32,269 nt of DNA from Actinomycetota bacterium (GTDB lineage Bacteria; Actinomycetota; Actinomycetes; Mycobacteriales; Micromonosporaceae): contig VAWN01000002.1 in NCBI GenBank assembly GCA_005885555.1, positions 1 through 32,269 of the forward strand, written 5' to 3'. Numbering within the stretch: the first letter of the stretch is position 1; the number at the start of each line of letters is the position of its first letter. The notes beneath the pieces were generated by a model. That model saw only the letters and a program-made list of their open reading frames with translations, was not told where the DNA came from and searched no databases. This document shows positions 19,509-27,834 of the stretch, piece by piece. The translations under genes were made by a program, and so were the position numbers.

Positions 19509-20499
19509 TTCAGCACGTCACCGCCACCGCCGGGTTCGCCTACGGGGTGGTCGGCGCGGACCTCCACGTCTTCGGCGACGGCACGCCGGTGTACGTGCTG
19601 GAAAACTGGCGCGGCGTGCCGGAGTCCGATCCGGCCTGGCTGCGTGAGCTTCCCAGCCGGATGCTGAACGCCCGCTTCGCGGTGGTGGACTTCACCGGCC
19701 GCGACGACGAGCTGGCCCAGCTCCAGCACTGGCGCCGGAACGGACCGCGGTTGGCGGCCCGTTGGCTGCACGGCCCGAGCGGGGCGGGCAAGACCCGGCT
19801 GGCCGCGCAGTTCGCCGCCCAGTCGATCGCCGCCGGCTGGAAGGTGATCACCGCGACCCACGGCCCTGGCACGGTACTCCCGCCGCCGGGCAGTCAGGAC
19901 CTGCGCCTGGACGGTGCCGCGGGCGTACTGGTGATCGTCGACTACGCCGACCGGTGGCCGCACAGTCACCGCCGGGCGAAGCTGTCCCGGGCCGTGGTGA
20001 ACATCTCCAGCCGGGATCGGTCGCCCTTCGGCAGCGGTGACACGACCTGACTGGACGTGCCGGCCTGGTGGTTGGCCGAGGCCGACCCCGTCGACTCGCG
20101 CCGGTCCGACCTTGCCGAATCGTTGACCAGACTTGGCGCGCTGCTCGCGTTGCTCGGGCGGCGCGAGGAGGCGTTCGACCCGGGCGCCGCGAGCTGGCCC
20201 TGGCCTCGACCGGGCAGGCCGTGGGCATCCACCGGCAACTGGCCGAGACCAGCCCCACCGGGCACCTGCCCGACCTCGCGATGGCGTTGGGGGCCTTCGC
20301 CCACGTACGGGCGGCGGGCGGAGTGGAGCTGACCGAGGGGCTCGCGGCGGCCGAGGAGGCTGTGGCGATCTTCGCTCGGCTGGGGCGACAGCAGCCCCGT
20401 GGAAACGACGCCCGGTTTGCTCTGGCCACGCTGGCGCTCATCCTCGACCGGCTGGGCCGCACCGGCGAGGCGGCCACCATCCGCCGGCAACTTGCCTAA
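19505..20499 (+). pseudogene. Remnant of a P-loop NTPase/TPR protein, internally deleted, partly inverted and frameshifted
   Basis: The 5' part (GTG 19505) encodes a recognisable N-terminus: MIQHVTATAGFAYGVVGADL, then Walker A HGPSGAGKT (near residue 97) and a Walker B-like VLVIVDYADRWPHSH ending near 19969. The plus frame then reads unrelated sequence and stops at 20050. From about 20078 a C-terminal TPR segment resumes in another frame (WLAEADPVDSRRSDLAESL... GRREEAF), shifts frame again near 20180, and continues as ALASTGQAVGIHRQLAETSP... to the stop at 20499. Intact relatives, from general knowledge, are several hundred residues longer between these points. Such STAND-like NTPases may act in signalling or defence. 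As it stands the gene cannot make a functional product. The 3' end overlaps the convergent methyltransferase stop. Confidence 0.75.
19969..20076 (-). other. Short inverted fragment inside the NTPase pseudogene
   Basis: Read on the minus strand, this stretch encodes ANHQAGTSSQVVSPLP, then a short link, then RLEMFTTARDSFARR, immediately before a minus-strand stop. It reads as protein, and it looks like the segment that should follow the DYADRWP(L/H)SH block some tens of residues later in the intact NTPase family. That match rests on memory of the family, not on a search. The plus-strand flanks are the same protein's N-terminal and C-terminal parts, so this looks like a small inversion of about 105 bases left after a larger deletion. 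Confidence 0.55.
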
Positions 20500-21107
20500 G
20501 CGGGCGGAGCGGGCTTGCGGGCGCGGACGACCGTGTCGATGGCGTCGCGGGTACCGGTGTCCGTCTGCACCGGCCGCCGGGCGCGCCCCGCCCGGTCGAG
20601 GTACCAGCCGTCGAGGTGCCCGGTGATGAGCTCGGGCGTGTAGAGGCGCTCCGGGTCCTGCGGGCCGCCGGTGCCGTCGCGCAGGTTGGTCAGGTCGTGG
20701 CCGACGACGAGCAGGGTGCCGCCGGGCGCCACCGCCCCGGCCGCGTTGCCCAGCACCGTCGCGGTCGCGTCCGGCGGCAGGTGCAGGTATGCGATGAGGA
20801 CGAGGTCGAAGGAGTCCGGCTCGGGACGGTACCCGTGGACGACGTCGGCGACGATCCACTCGACGTCGAGCCGGAGCGCCGCGGCCAGCGTCCGGCCCTT
20901 GTCGATGGCGACCGCGGAGAAGTCCACCGCGGTCGCCCGCCAGCCGCGGGCCGCAAGCCACAGCGCGTTGCGGCCCTCCCCGGCGCCGAGGTCCAGCACC
21001 CGTCCGGCCGGCAGGTCCGCGAGTTCCGCGGCGACGAACCGGTTCGGCTCCGCCGACCAGACCAGGTCGGTTCCGGCGTAGCGGCGGTCCCAGGCGTCGG
21101 CGTCCAC
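20496..21107 (-). CDS. Class I SAM-dependent methyltransferase (TehB / Methyltransf_25-like)
   Basis: A 203-residue cytoplasmic protein. WDRRYAGTDLVWSAEPNRF near the N-terminus and motif I VLDLGAGEGRNALWLA at about residues 37-52, then ATAVDFSAVAIDKGR (SAM ribose site), FDLVLIAYLHLPPD (motif IV region) and APGGTLLVVGHDLTN. These fit small methyltransferases related to TehB and thiopurine methyltransferases. The GTG start at 21107 is 18 bases after the stop of GH59, so it may be read with the glycosidase operon, although its ribosome site is weak and no functional link is apparent. The stop overlaps the convergent NTPase pseudogene. The acceptor is unknown. Confidence 0.85.
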   Translation of the reverse strand: MDADAWDRRYAGTDLVWSAEPNRFVAAELADLPAGRVLDLGAGEGRNALWLAARGWRATAVDFSAVAIDKGRTLAAALRLDVEWIVADVVHGYRPEPDSFDLVLIAYLHLPPDATATVLGNAAGAVAPGGTLLVVGHDLTNLRDGTGGPQDPERLYTPELITGHLDGWYLDRAGRARRPVQTDTGTRDAIDTVVRARKPAPPA

Positions 21108-21125
21108 CGACCCACGGTACCGTCC

Positions 21126-23114
21126 TCAGTTCGGCTTGACCGAAAGGTTGTCGAACTGGGCGTTGATGGTCTGGCTCGTGGCGATGCCGACCTGGCCGGC
21201 GCTGTAGCTGCCGTTGGTGAGGGTACGCACGACGGTACCGTCGACGGACGCGGTGATCGTGCTGCCGTGCACCGACAGGGCCAGGGTGTGCCACTTGTTG
21301 GTACCCAACGCCTTCGTGGTACCGCTGGCGAGCGTGCTCAACGTGCCGCTCGTGCCCGCGGTGCTCGACTTGATGATCGACCACGCGCCGGTGTCGGAGA
21401 CCCGGAAGAAGTAGGCGTTGACGTTGGACGGCGTCTTGGTCTGGGTACCGACCCGGCTCTGCAGTTCGACGTAGCCGGCGTGTTCGAGCAGCACGTCGCA
21501 GGACAGCGTGTAGTTGGTCCAGCCGACGTCGCCGAGCAGCGCGCTCGGGTCGCGGCTGCCCTTGCGCCACACCACCGCGAGCTGGTTGGCCATCTGCCGG
21601 ATGCACATGCCCGACCGGCGCGCGCCGCACGTGACCGCCTCGAAGGCGCCGTCCATGTCGGCCAGGTAGCGGGCCTCGTGCCCGGCCGCGTACCCGTCGA
21701 AGTTGTCGCTGTACGGCAGCGCCAGCGCGGCCGACCGGGCGCCCTTCGCCGTACCCTTGCCCTGGCCGGTGGTCGTGGTCAGCGAGTAGACCCGGCCGGG
21801 CGTGGCGGTGAGCGAGAACGCGCCGTTCTTCGGCGTGATGTCGGTGGTGTGCTGGAAAACGTCGTTCGGGTTGGTGGTACCGAGTTTCGTGCTCCACACG
21901 TGCACGGTGCCGGTGGACAGTCCGCCGGTCACCGTGAAGTTCAGCGTGGTACCGGCGGTCGCCGCGGTCGTCTCGACGATCGTGCTGAAGTCCTTGCGGT
22001 TGGGCGACTTGAGCGTGACGTAGCTGCCGTTCGCGCGGTTGCCGCCGAGGTACCCGGACGCCGAGTCGATGTACTTCCACCCCGGCGCGGTGAACTGGGT
22101 GGTGTGCGCGGTGACCCAGGCGTTCTGGCCGACCGAGTACGCGCCGGACCACGGTTCGCGGGCCAGTGCCAGACCCATCGTCGCCCACAGCAGGTTCGGC
22201 GTGATGGCCGCGACGACCGGCCAGTTGAGGTATGCGGTCAGGTGGGAGTCGAGGTACCCGCGGTTGATGCTGCGCGCCACCGCACCGGCTCCGGTGTTGA
22301 AGTCCACCGAACCGCCCTCGCTCGCCCACAGCTGCTTTCCGCTGGCGTTGGCGTTGGCGTTGTTCGTGCAGGTGGTACCGGTGTCGTCGCCCTTACCGCA
22401 CGGGTAGTGGGTACCGACGATGTCGACCGCCTTGGCGAACGTCGGGTCGGCGGCCATGTCGTCGGCGACGATCCAGTTGTGCGCGTCGTCGCCGACGAGC
22501 TTGACCTTCGGGTAGTGCGCGGCCAGTGCGGCGTGGAAGTTCTCGTACCAGGTCTTGTCGTGGCTGCGTTCGTTCCAGCCGCCGATGTAGTCGATGGTGA
22601 GGTGGTGCGACGCGGCGCAGTCCAGCCATTTGATGAGGTAGTTGATGGTGTCGGTGGTCCAGAAGGTGTGGGTGGGTCCGCCGACCCAGCCCGGTGCCCC
22701 CCAGGACAGGGCGGCGAGTTTGATGGCGGGGTTGCGGGCTTTGGCCTGGGCCATCAGCCACCATTCGTAGCCGCGGTTGCAGCCCAGGTCGGTGGCGGTG
22801 TGCATGTGCGAGGGTTCGGCGCCGTCGGTGGAGTTGGTGTCGCCGCCGATCTCGACTTTGAGGATCTGCAGGGCGGCGCCGTAGCCGGGTTTGAACAGGT
22901 AGTCCAGGATCTGGCTGCGTTGTGGTTCGGGGTAGTCGGCCAGCAGGCGGGAGTTGCCGCCGCCGCCGGAGATCGCGCCGATGCCGTCGAAGGTGCGGCC
23001 GCCCTGGGTACCGTCGATCGTGATCGCTGTGGTGGTGGCCGCGTGCGCGGCCACCACCATCACGAGCGGCGTGGCGCCTACCGCGGCGGCCGCCAGCAAC
23101 GCCAGCCGTCTCAC
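21126..23114 (-). CDS. Secreted GH59 family beta-galactosidase (galactosylceramidase-like)
   Basis: A 662-residue secreted enzyme. Signal peptide (RRLALLAAAAVGATP... VAAHA), then the GH59 barrel: [20 protein letters not shown] at residues 33-52, [20 protein letters not shown] at 60-79, and acid/base Glu182 in YIGGWNERS with nucleophile Glu266 in LWASEGGS, by comparison with the family. The C-terminal part (from about residue 480) is a lectin-like beta-sandwich of the LamG type seen in galactocerebrosidases. Start GTG 23114 overlaps the GH3 stop (GTGA), so the two are co-translated. It removes terminal beta-galactose. In a bacterium the target is more likely plant galactan or arabinogalactan than galactolipid. 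A second GH59 begins at 31985. Confidence 0.92.
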   Translation of the reverse strand: MRRLALLAAAAVGATPLVMVVAAHAATTTAITIDGTQGGRTFDGIGAISGGGGNSRLLADYPEPQRSQILDYLFKPGYGAALQILKVEIGGDTNSTDGAEPSHMHTATDLGCNRGYEWWLMAQAKARNPAIKLAALSWGAPGWVGGPTHTFWTTDTINYLIKWLDCAASHHLTIDYIGGWNERSHDKTWYENFHAALAAHYPKVKLVGDDAHNWIVADDMAADPTFAKAVDIVGTHYPCGKGDDTGTTCTNNANANASGKQLWASEGGSVDFNTGAGAVARSINRGYLDSHLTAYLNWPVVAAITPNLLWATMGLALAREPWSGAYSVGQNAWVTAHTTQFTAPGWKYIDSASGYLGGNRANGSYVTLKSPNRKDFSTIVETTAATAGTTLNFTVTGGLSTGTVHVWSTKLGTTNPNDVFQHTTDITPKNGAFSLTATPGRVYSLTTTTGQGKGTAKGARSAALALPYSDNFDGYAAGHEARYLADMDGAFEAVTCGARRSGMCIRQMANQLAVVWRKGSRDPSALLGDVGWTNYTLSCDVLLEHAGYVELQSRVGTQTKTPSNVNAYFFRVSDTGAWSIIKSSTAGTSGTLSTLASGTTKALGTNKWHTLALSVHGSTITASVDGTVVRTLTNGSYSAGQVGIATSQTINAQFDNLSVKPN
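22830..23026. repeat. 197-base inverted repeat with the second GH59 gene, copy 1
   Basis: The reverse complement of this stretch matches 32073-32269 at 196 of 197 bases by direct reading. The single difference (GAG here, GAA at 32248) is silent. The copies encode the same 65-residue GH59 N-terminal stretch. The signal-peptide regions beside them are unalike, so the match stops sharply at 23026. The other end may run beyond the window. Confidence 0.95.
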
Positions 23115-25183
23115 TGGGTCACCGTGCCGCGCAGCCGGATGTCGCGCGAGCCGCCACCGACGAGGATGCGGTAGGTACCGGCGCTGACCTTCCAGCTGTG
23201 GCTGGCCGTGTCCCAGTGGCTGAACGAGCGGGCGTCCAGCGTGAACGTCACGTGCTTGGTCTGCCCGGCGGTCAGCAGCACCTTCTGGAACCCGGCCAAC
23301 TCCTGCGGCGCCTCGGGTACCGCCGAGGACGACGGTGAGCCGACGTACAGCTGGGCGATCTCCGCGCCGGTCACGGTACCGGTGTTGGTGACGTCGACGG
23401 ACACCTGCGTCGGACTCACCGTCAGGTTCGCGTAGGAGAACGTCGCGTAGGACAGCCCGAAGCCGAACGGGAACAGCGGCGTGCTCTTGTGCGCGTCGTA
23501 GTGCCGGTACCCGACGAAGATGCCCTCGGAGTAGTGCGCCGTACCGTCGACGCCCGGGTACTGCGCCGCGGTGTTCGCGGGCACGTCGGACTCCTTGCGC
23601 GGGAACGTGACCGGCAGCTTGCCGGACGGGTTGAACGCGCCGAACAGCACGTCGGCCACCGCGTTGCCGTCCTCTTCGCCCGGGTACCACGCCTGCAGGA
23701 TCGCCGGCACCTGGTCGACCCACGGCATCAGGATCGGGCCGCCGGTCTTGGACACCACGATGGTCTTCGGGTTCGCCGCGGCGACCGCCGACACCAGCGC
23801 GTCCTGGCTGTTCGGCAGCGTCAGGTTCGGCCGGTCCTTACCCTCGCCCTCGGAGTCCTGCACCATGACGATCGCCACGTCGGCGGCCTTCGCCTTGGCC
23901 ACCGCCGACGAGACGGTACGGCCCGAGTCGGTGGTGACGGTGACCCCGGAACCGGCGCGCGACCGCAGGCCGGCGCTGGGCGTGACCGTGTACAGCGGCT
24001 TGACGTGCGACGAGCCGCCGCCCCCGGTGACCGCCTTGTCGTTGCCGATGAGCGCGATCGAGTGCAGCGCCGACTTCTTGAGCGGCAGGATCGGCGCCCC
24101 CGCGACCGCGGCGTTCTTCAGCAGCACCATGCCCTCTTCGGCGATGTGCCGGGCGACCGCGCCGTCGGCCTGCGCCGGGATCGGCGTCATCGTCGGCGTC
24201 CGGTCGAACAGCCCGAACCGGATCATCGTGGCGTACCGGCGCACCAGCTTGTCGTTGATCGTGGCGATCTTGATCTGCCCCGCGTTGAGCGCGGCGGTCA
24301 ACTTGGCCGGGCTGAAGTTCGCACCGGTCGGCGTCTCCAGGTCCAGGCCCGCGTTGGCCGAGCCGACCGTGCTGTGCACCGCGCCGAAGTCGGAGAACAC
24401 GAACCCGTCGAAGCCCCACTCCTTCTTCAGGACTCCGCCCAGAAGGATGGGGTTCTCGCAGTTGAAGGTACCGTTGACCTTCGGGTACGCGCACATCACC
24501 GACCCGACGTGCGCGTCCTTGACGGCCGCCTCGAACGGCGGCAGGTAGATCTCCCGCAGGGTGCGCTCGTCGACGTCGTCGTTGACGCTGAACCGGTTGG
24601 TCTCCTGGTCGTTGCCGACGTAGTGCTTGACGTTGGCGATGACGCCCTCGCTCTGGACGCCGGTGATGTCGTGCACGGCCATCTGCGCGGCGAGGTACGG
24701 GTCCTCGCCGTAGCCTTCGAACTCGCGCCCGTTGACCGGTACCCGGGCGATGCCGACGGTCGGGCCCTCCAGCACGTTGCGGCCGACGTCGAGGGTCTCC
24801 GCGCCGCCGATGGCGCCGTACGAGTCGGCCTGCCGAACGTCGAACGAGGCGGCCAAAGAGATCGGGGCGGGCAGCGCGGTGGCCAGCGGCTGATGGTCGG
24901 GGTTGCGGCTGCCGCCGGTGCTGACCCCGGCCGGTCCGTTGGTCAGCAGCAGCGCCGGGATGCCCAGGTGCGGGATGGCCGGCACGACGCGGAACAGGTC
25001 CTGGCTGTCGTCCCGAATGCCGGCGAGCTGGCTGAGCTTCTCGTCCAGCGTCATCTTCGCCACGATGGCCTTCGCCCGGGCCTCCGGCGTCTGCGCCTGC
25101 GCGACCGCACCGGCGTGTACCGCGAATGCCGTCGCGAGGCCCACCGCGCAGAGCCCGGCGAGCACCGGCAGGTATCTCCTCAC
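23111..25183 (-). CDS. Secreted GH3 family glycoside hydrolase
   Basis: A 690-residue secreted beta-glycosidase. Signal peptide (residues 1-30, ending AVAQA), GH3 barrel with KHYVGNDQETNR (Lys186-His187) and the nucleophile Asp265 in GFVFSDFGAVHS. The second alpha/beta domain includes GGGGSSHVKP and VMVQDSEGEGKDR, and the C-terminal fibronectin-III-like domain begins near residue 590 (TPLFPFGFGLSYATF). Length and order are normal. GTG at 25183 follows GAGGAGGAT. It lies 24 bases after the beta-helix gene and overlaps GH59, forming an operon. Beta-glucosidase, xylosidase and galactosidase activities are all possible in GH3; the neighbours favour trimming of galactan side chains. Confidence 0.92.
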   Translation of the reverse strand: MRRYLPVLAGLCAVGLATAFAVHAGAVAQAQTPEARAKAIVAKMTLDEKLSQLAGIRDDSQDLFRVVPAIPHLGIPALLLTNGPAGVSTGGSRNPDHQPLATALPAPISLAASFDVRQADSYGAIGGAETLDVGRNVLEGPTVGIARVPVNGREFEGYGEDPYLAAQMAVHDITGVQSEGVIANVKHYVGNDQETNRFSVNDDVDERTLREIYLPPFEAAVKDAHVGSVMCAYPKVNGTFNCENPILLGGVLKKEWGFDGFVFSDFGAVHSTVGSANAGLDLETPTGANFSPAKLTAALNAGQIKIATINDKLVRRYATMIRFGLFDRTPTMTPIPAQADGAVARHIAEEGMVLLKNAAVAGAPILPLKKSALHSIALIGNDKAVTGGGGSSHVKPLYTVTPSAGLRSRAGSGVTVTTDSGRTVSSAVAKAKAADVAIVMVQDSEGEGKDRPNLTLPNSQDALVSAVAAANPKTIVVSKTGGPILMPWVDQVPAILQAWYPGEEDGNAVADVLFGAFNPSGKLPVTFPRKESDVPANTAAQYPGVDGTAHYSEGIFVGYRHYDAHKSTPLFPFGFGLSYATFSYANLTVSPTQVSVDVTNTGTVTGAEIAQLYVGSPSSSAVPEAPQELAGFQKVLLTAGQTKHVTFTLDARSFSHWDTASHSWKVSAGTYRILVGGGSRDIRLRGTVTQ

Positions 25184-25207
25184 CTGATCCTCCTCAGTAG
25201 ACAGTTG

Positions 25208-27760
25208 TCAGACCGGGCCGGGTGTGACCGGGCCACTGGTGACGGTGGTGCCGGTACCCGCGGCGGTGACCGCGGCGACCGTGAACGTGACGGCGGTACC
25301 GTTGCTGAGCCCGTCGAAGACCGCGAACGCCTCCTTGCCGAGCAGCACCAGCCGCCCCGTGACGGTCGCGGTGGCGCCGGTGCTCGCGGTCACCCGGTAG
25401 GCGATGACCGGGCTGCCACCGGTGCTGGCCGGCGGCTTGAAGAACACCGCGGCGGCGCCGTCCCCGCCGGTCACGTGCAGGCCGGTCGGTGCACCGGGCC
25501 TGGTCACGGTACCGGTGGCCGGCTTGACCGGTGGCGAGGGCAGCGACGCCGGACCGGTACCGGTGGCGTTGGTGGCGGTGACGGTGAACGTGTAGGACGT
25601 GCCGTTGGTCAGCCCGCCCACCTTCACGTACCCGAGCCGGCGCAGGTCGGCCGCTGAGATGGTGGCCTGCTGCCCGCCCGACGACGTGACCGTGTACCGG
25701 GTCACCGCCGACCCGCCTTCGGACACCGGCCGCGTGAACGCCACGTAGGCGAACCCATCGCCGGCCGTCGCCGACACCCGGTCGGACGGTGTCGGCGCGG
25801 CCGGCGCGGCGAAGGCCGCACTCAGCAGCCCGCGGTACGCGGGTTCCAGCCCGGCACTGTCCACAATGGACCGCGGTGCGCCGGACGGCCCCGTGATGAG
25901 CTGGTTGTGCGCGAGGCTGACCGCCTTCGCCGAGGAGGGCGGGTCGCCGCCCTCCCACCAGTTGTGCTCGATGTCCTCCGGGTCGAAGTTGCCGTTGCCC
26001 GCCGTGGTGTCGGTGTGCCGGCCGGCCCAGCTGTGGAAGACGTTGTACAGCACGTTGTTCGTGATGGTGATGTTCGCGGCGCCGTTGTCGGTGTAGATGG
26101 CGTTGCCCGGCCCGGCCTGGTCGTGGATCACGTTGCCGGTGATGTGTTCGCCGGCCGAGAGCGACGGTCCGGTGATGCCGTTGGTGTAGACCCCGGCGCC
26201 GTCGGACAGCAGCAGCATGTGGTCGAAGATGAGGTTGTTCGCGATGGTGTTGCCGGCGCTGTAGTTGGGCTGCGCCGGCTTGCCCACCTTGTCCAGCCAA
26301 CCGCCCCAGCCGATGGAGATGGCGCTGTACGGCACGTGGTCGATCTGGTTGTGCGAGATCGTGGTGTCCCGCGCGTACCCGACGAGGATGCCGATCCCGC
26401 CGTGGTAGTCCTCGGCCACCGAGCTGATGTGGTTGTCGAGGATCCGGTTGCCCGCGGTCTGCTCGGTGGCGACGCTGGTCTGCGCGACGTCCACGCCACC
26501 GACCTGGATTCCGTTGCCGGCGATGTCGGTGAACACGTTGCCCTGCACGAGGGCGTTACGGGTACCGTCGCCGAGGTCCAGCCCGGCCGCGCCCAGGTGG
26601 ACGAACGCGTCACCGGTGAACCGGATCCCGGTGGCGTGGTTGAACGTCACGTTGCCCGGCGCCTTCGTCCACCCGCCGAACGGGCAGGTACCACCGGGCG
26701 CCTGGCCGCACAGGCCCTGCGTGGCCCACGCGCCCTTCCCGGTCAGGGAGATCGTCGCCTGCACCTCGGACAGCCCTTCGCCGGTACCGGGGCGCAGCCA
26801 GGTGGCGTAGGCGAACTGGATGCCGGAGAAGGTGACGTCGTGCAGGCTCTTCCCGGACACCAGGGTCTCCAGTACCGGCGCCTCGATGTCCGCGCTGCGC
26901 GGGTCCTCGCCGGCACGGGGCAGGTACCAGACGCGCCCCGCGGTCCGGTCGAGGTACCACTCGCCGGGCTGGTCGAGCAGTTCCAGCGCATTCTCCACGT
27001 AGGCCGGCTGCCGGCCGGCGTGCAGGTCGCCCGGCCCCACCTCGCCGATCGACCGGGTGGGGTGGTTCGGGTCCGGCGGCCGCTTCGTCGAGTTGTCCCA
27101 GCAGGGCTGCGCCATCGTGATGGTGGTACCGGAGATGCCGCCGACCGGGCAGCGCGCCTCGGTCCACGGACCCAGGCCGTACCAGGTGCCCCAGAGGCCG
27201 TCGCCGCCGGTGTACACGAACTCGACGCCGGACGGGTCGTGCCAGGTCGACATCACCGGCGACGCGGCGGTGTACCCGGTCGCGGTCGCCTTGAGCGCCA
27301 CCGGTACCGGGCCGCGGGCGCGCTGTGCCCGCACGCCGTTGACGTACAGCTGCCGGGTGTCGGTCAGCCGGGCCGGTGCCGCGGCGGACCACAGTCCCTT
27401 CGCGGGATCGGCGAGCGACCAGCCGGTCACCCGTACACCGCCGCTGGCGACCGGGTGCGCGCCCGGGGCGGCGGTCCAGGTGATCCCGGAGTCGCGCCCG
27501 TCCAGGGTCAGCGGCGAGGTGAGCCGGTAGGTACCGTCGGCGAGCTGCACGGTCGTGCCGGGTCCCTGCGCGCGGGCGAGGTCGCGGGCGCGGGTCAGCG
27601 AGCGTACCGGCGCCGTCGCGGTACCGGCGGCGGAGTCGTCGCCGGACGGCGAGACGAACACCGTGGCCGCCGTGGCCGCGGTCGCCACTCCCGTGGCCAC
27701 CGCACCTACCGCGAGCGCGAGCGCGGAGAGGGCACCGAACCACACCCGGCTGCCAGACAT
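25208..27760 (-). CDS. Secreted right-handed parallel beta-helix protein with fibronectin III domains (GH141/GH110-like)
   Basis: An 850-residue protein. Signal peptide 1-31, then VFVSPSGDDSAAGTATAPVR and SLTRARDLARA, the usual start of extracellular beta-helix glycosidases such as GH141 and GH110. The helix region (about 300-640) has rung-like repeats (GNRILDNHISSVAED, NTIANNLIFDHMLLLSDG, NITITNNVLYNVF). Two fibronectin III domains follow (about 665-755 and 760-850). GH family assignment is by resemblance only, and catalytic residues were not identified. ATG 27760 follows AAGGAG. It is the first gene of the minus-strand operon with GH3 and GH59 and has a good promoter at 27790-27818, so it probably attacks the same polysaccharide. 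Confidence 0.85.
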   Translation of the reverse strand: MSGSRVWFGALSALALAVGAVATGVATAATAATVFVSPSGDDSAAGTATAPVRSLTRARDLARAQGPGTTVQLADGTYRLTSPLTLDGRDSGITWTAAPGAHPVASGGVRVTGWSLADPAKGLWSAAAPARLTDTRQLYVNGVRAQRARGPVPVALKATATGYTAASPVMSTWHDPSGVEFVYTGGDGLWGTWYGLGPWTEARCPVGGISGTTITMAQPCWDNSTKRPPDPNHPTRSIGEVGPGDLHAGRQPAYVENALELLDQPGEWYLDRTAGRVWYLPRAGEDPRSADIEAPVLETLVSGKSLHDVTFSGIQFAYATWLRPGTGEGLSEVQATISLTGKGAWATQGLCGQAPGGTCPFGGWTKAPGNVTFNHATGIRFTGDAFVHLGAAGLDLGDGTRNALVQGNVFTDIAGNGIQVGGVDVAQTSVATEQTAGNRILDNHISSVAEDYHGGIGILVGYARDTTISHNQIDHVPYSAISIGWGGWLDKVGKPAQPNYSAGNTIANNLIFDHMLLLSDGAGVYTNGITGPSLSAGEHITGNVIHDQAGPGNAIYTDNGAANITITNNVLYNVFHSWAGRHTDTTAGNGNFDPEDIEHNWWEGGDPPSSAKAVSLAHNQLITGPSGAPRSIVDSAGLEPAYRGLLSAAFAAPAAPTPSDRVSATAGDGFAYVAFTRPVSEGGSAVTRYTVTSSGGQQATISAADLRRLGYVKVGGLTNGTSYTFTVTATNATGTGPASLPSPPVKPATGTVTRPGAPTGLHVTGGDGAAAVFFKPPASTGGSPVIAYRVTASTGATATVTGRLVLLGKEAFAVFDGLSNGTAVTFTVAAVTAAGTGTTVTSGPVTPGPV

Positions 27761-27771
27761 CGACGCTCCTT

Positions 27772-27793
27772 GACATCAAATTGATCCGATGTC
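27772..27793. promoter_or_regulatory. Inverted repeat overlapping the -10 box of the beta-helix/GH3/GH59 operon (candidate operator)
   Basis: Arms GACATC (27772-27777) and GATGTC (27788-27793) surround a 10-base centre. A second palindrome, ATCAAATTGAT (27775-27785), overlaps it. The repeat covers the end of the -10 box and the likely transcription start, the usual site for a repressor. No LacI or GntR gene is in the window. The large regulator at 27835-30870 is a possible binder. Confidence 0.5.
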
Positions 27794-27818
27794 TAGTCGT
27801 CCCGGAGCACCCTGTCAA
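27790..27818 (-). promoter_or_regulatory. Sigma-70-like promoter of the beta-helix operon
   Basis: On the minus strand, TTGACA (27813-27818) is a perfect -35, followed by 17 bases and TAGACA (27790-27795) as the -10 box. It is 30 bases upstream of the beta-helix start codon and just after the regulator gene ends. This is the clearest promoter in the window. Confidence 0.7.
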
Positions 27819-27834
27819 TCCCGGAATGATCAAC

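Noticed and set aside
19141-20510. Absence of GGTACC in the NTPase remnant as proof of recent transfer
   Set aside because: Gaps of similar length without GGTACC occur in other genes of the window (for example about 17230-18575 and 27605-28865), so the absence alone is not evidence.
19966-22329. A 787-codon minus-strand open frame
   Set aside because: Most of it is the wrong frame of GH59 and the methyltransferase. Only the last 36 or so codons look like protein, and these are treated as an inverted pseudogene piece.
23489-25657. A 722-codon plus-strand open frame opposite GH3 and the beta-helix gene
   Set aside because: Its composition (Arg, Gly, Val, Asp, His repeats) is that of an antisense frame of high-GC coding DNA, and the minus strand there encodes clear GH3 and beta-helix proteins.
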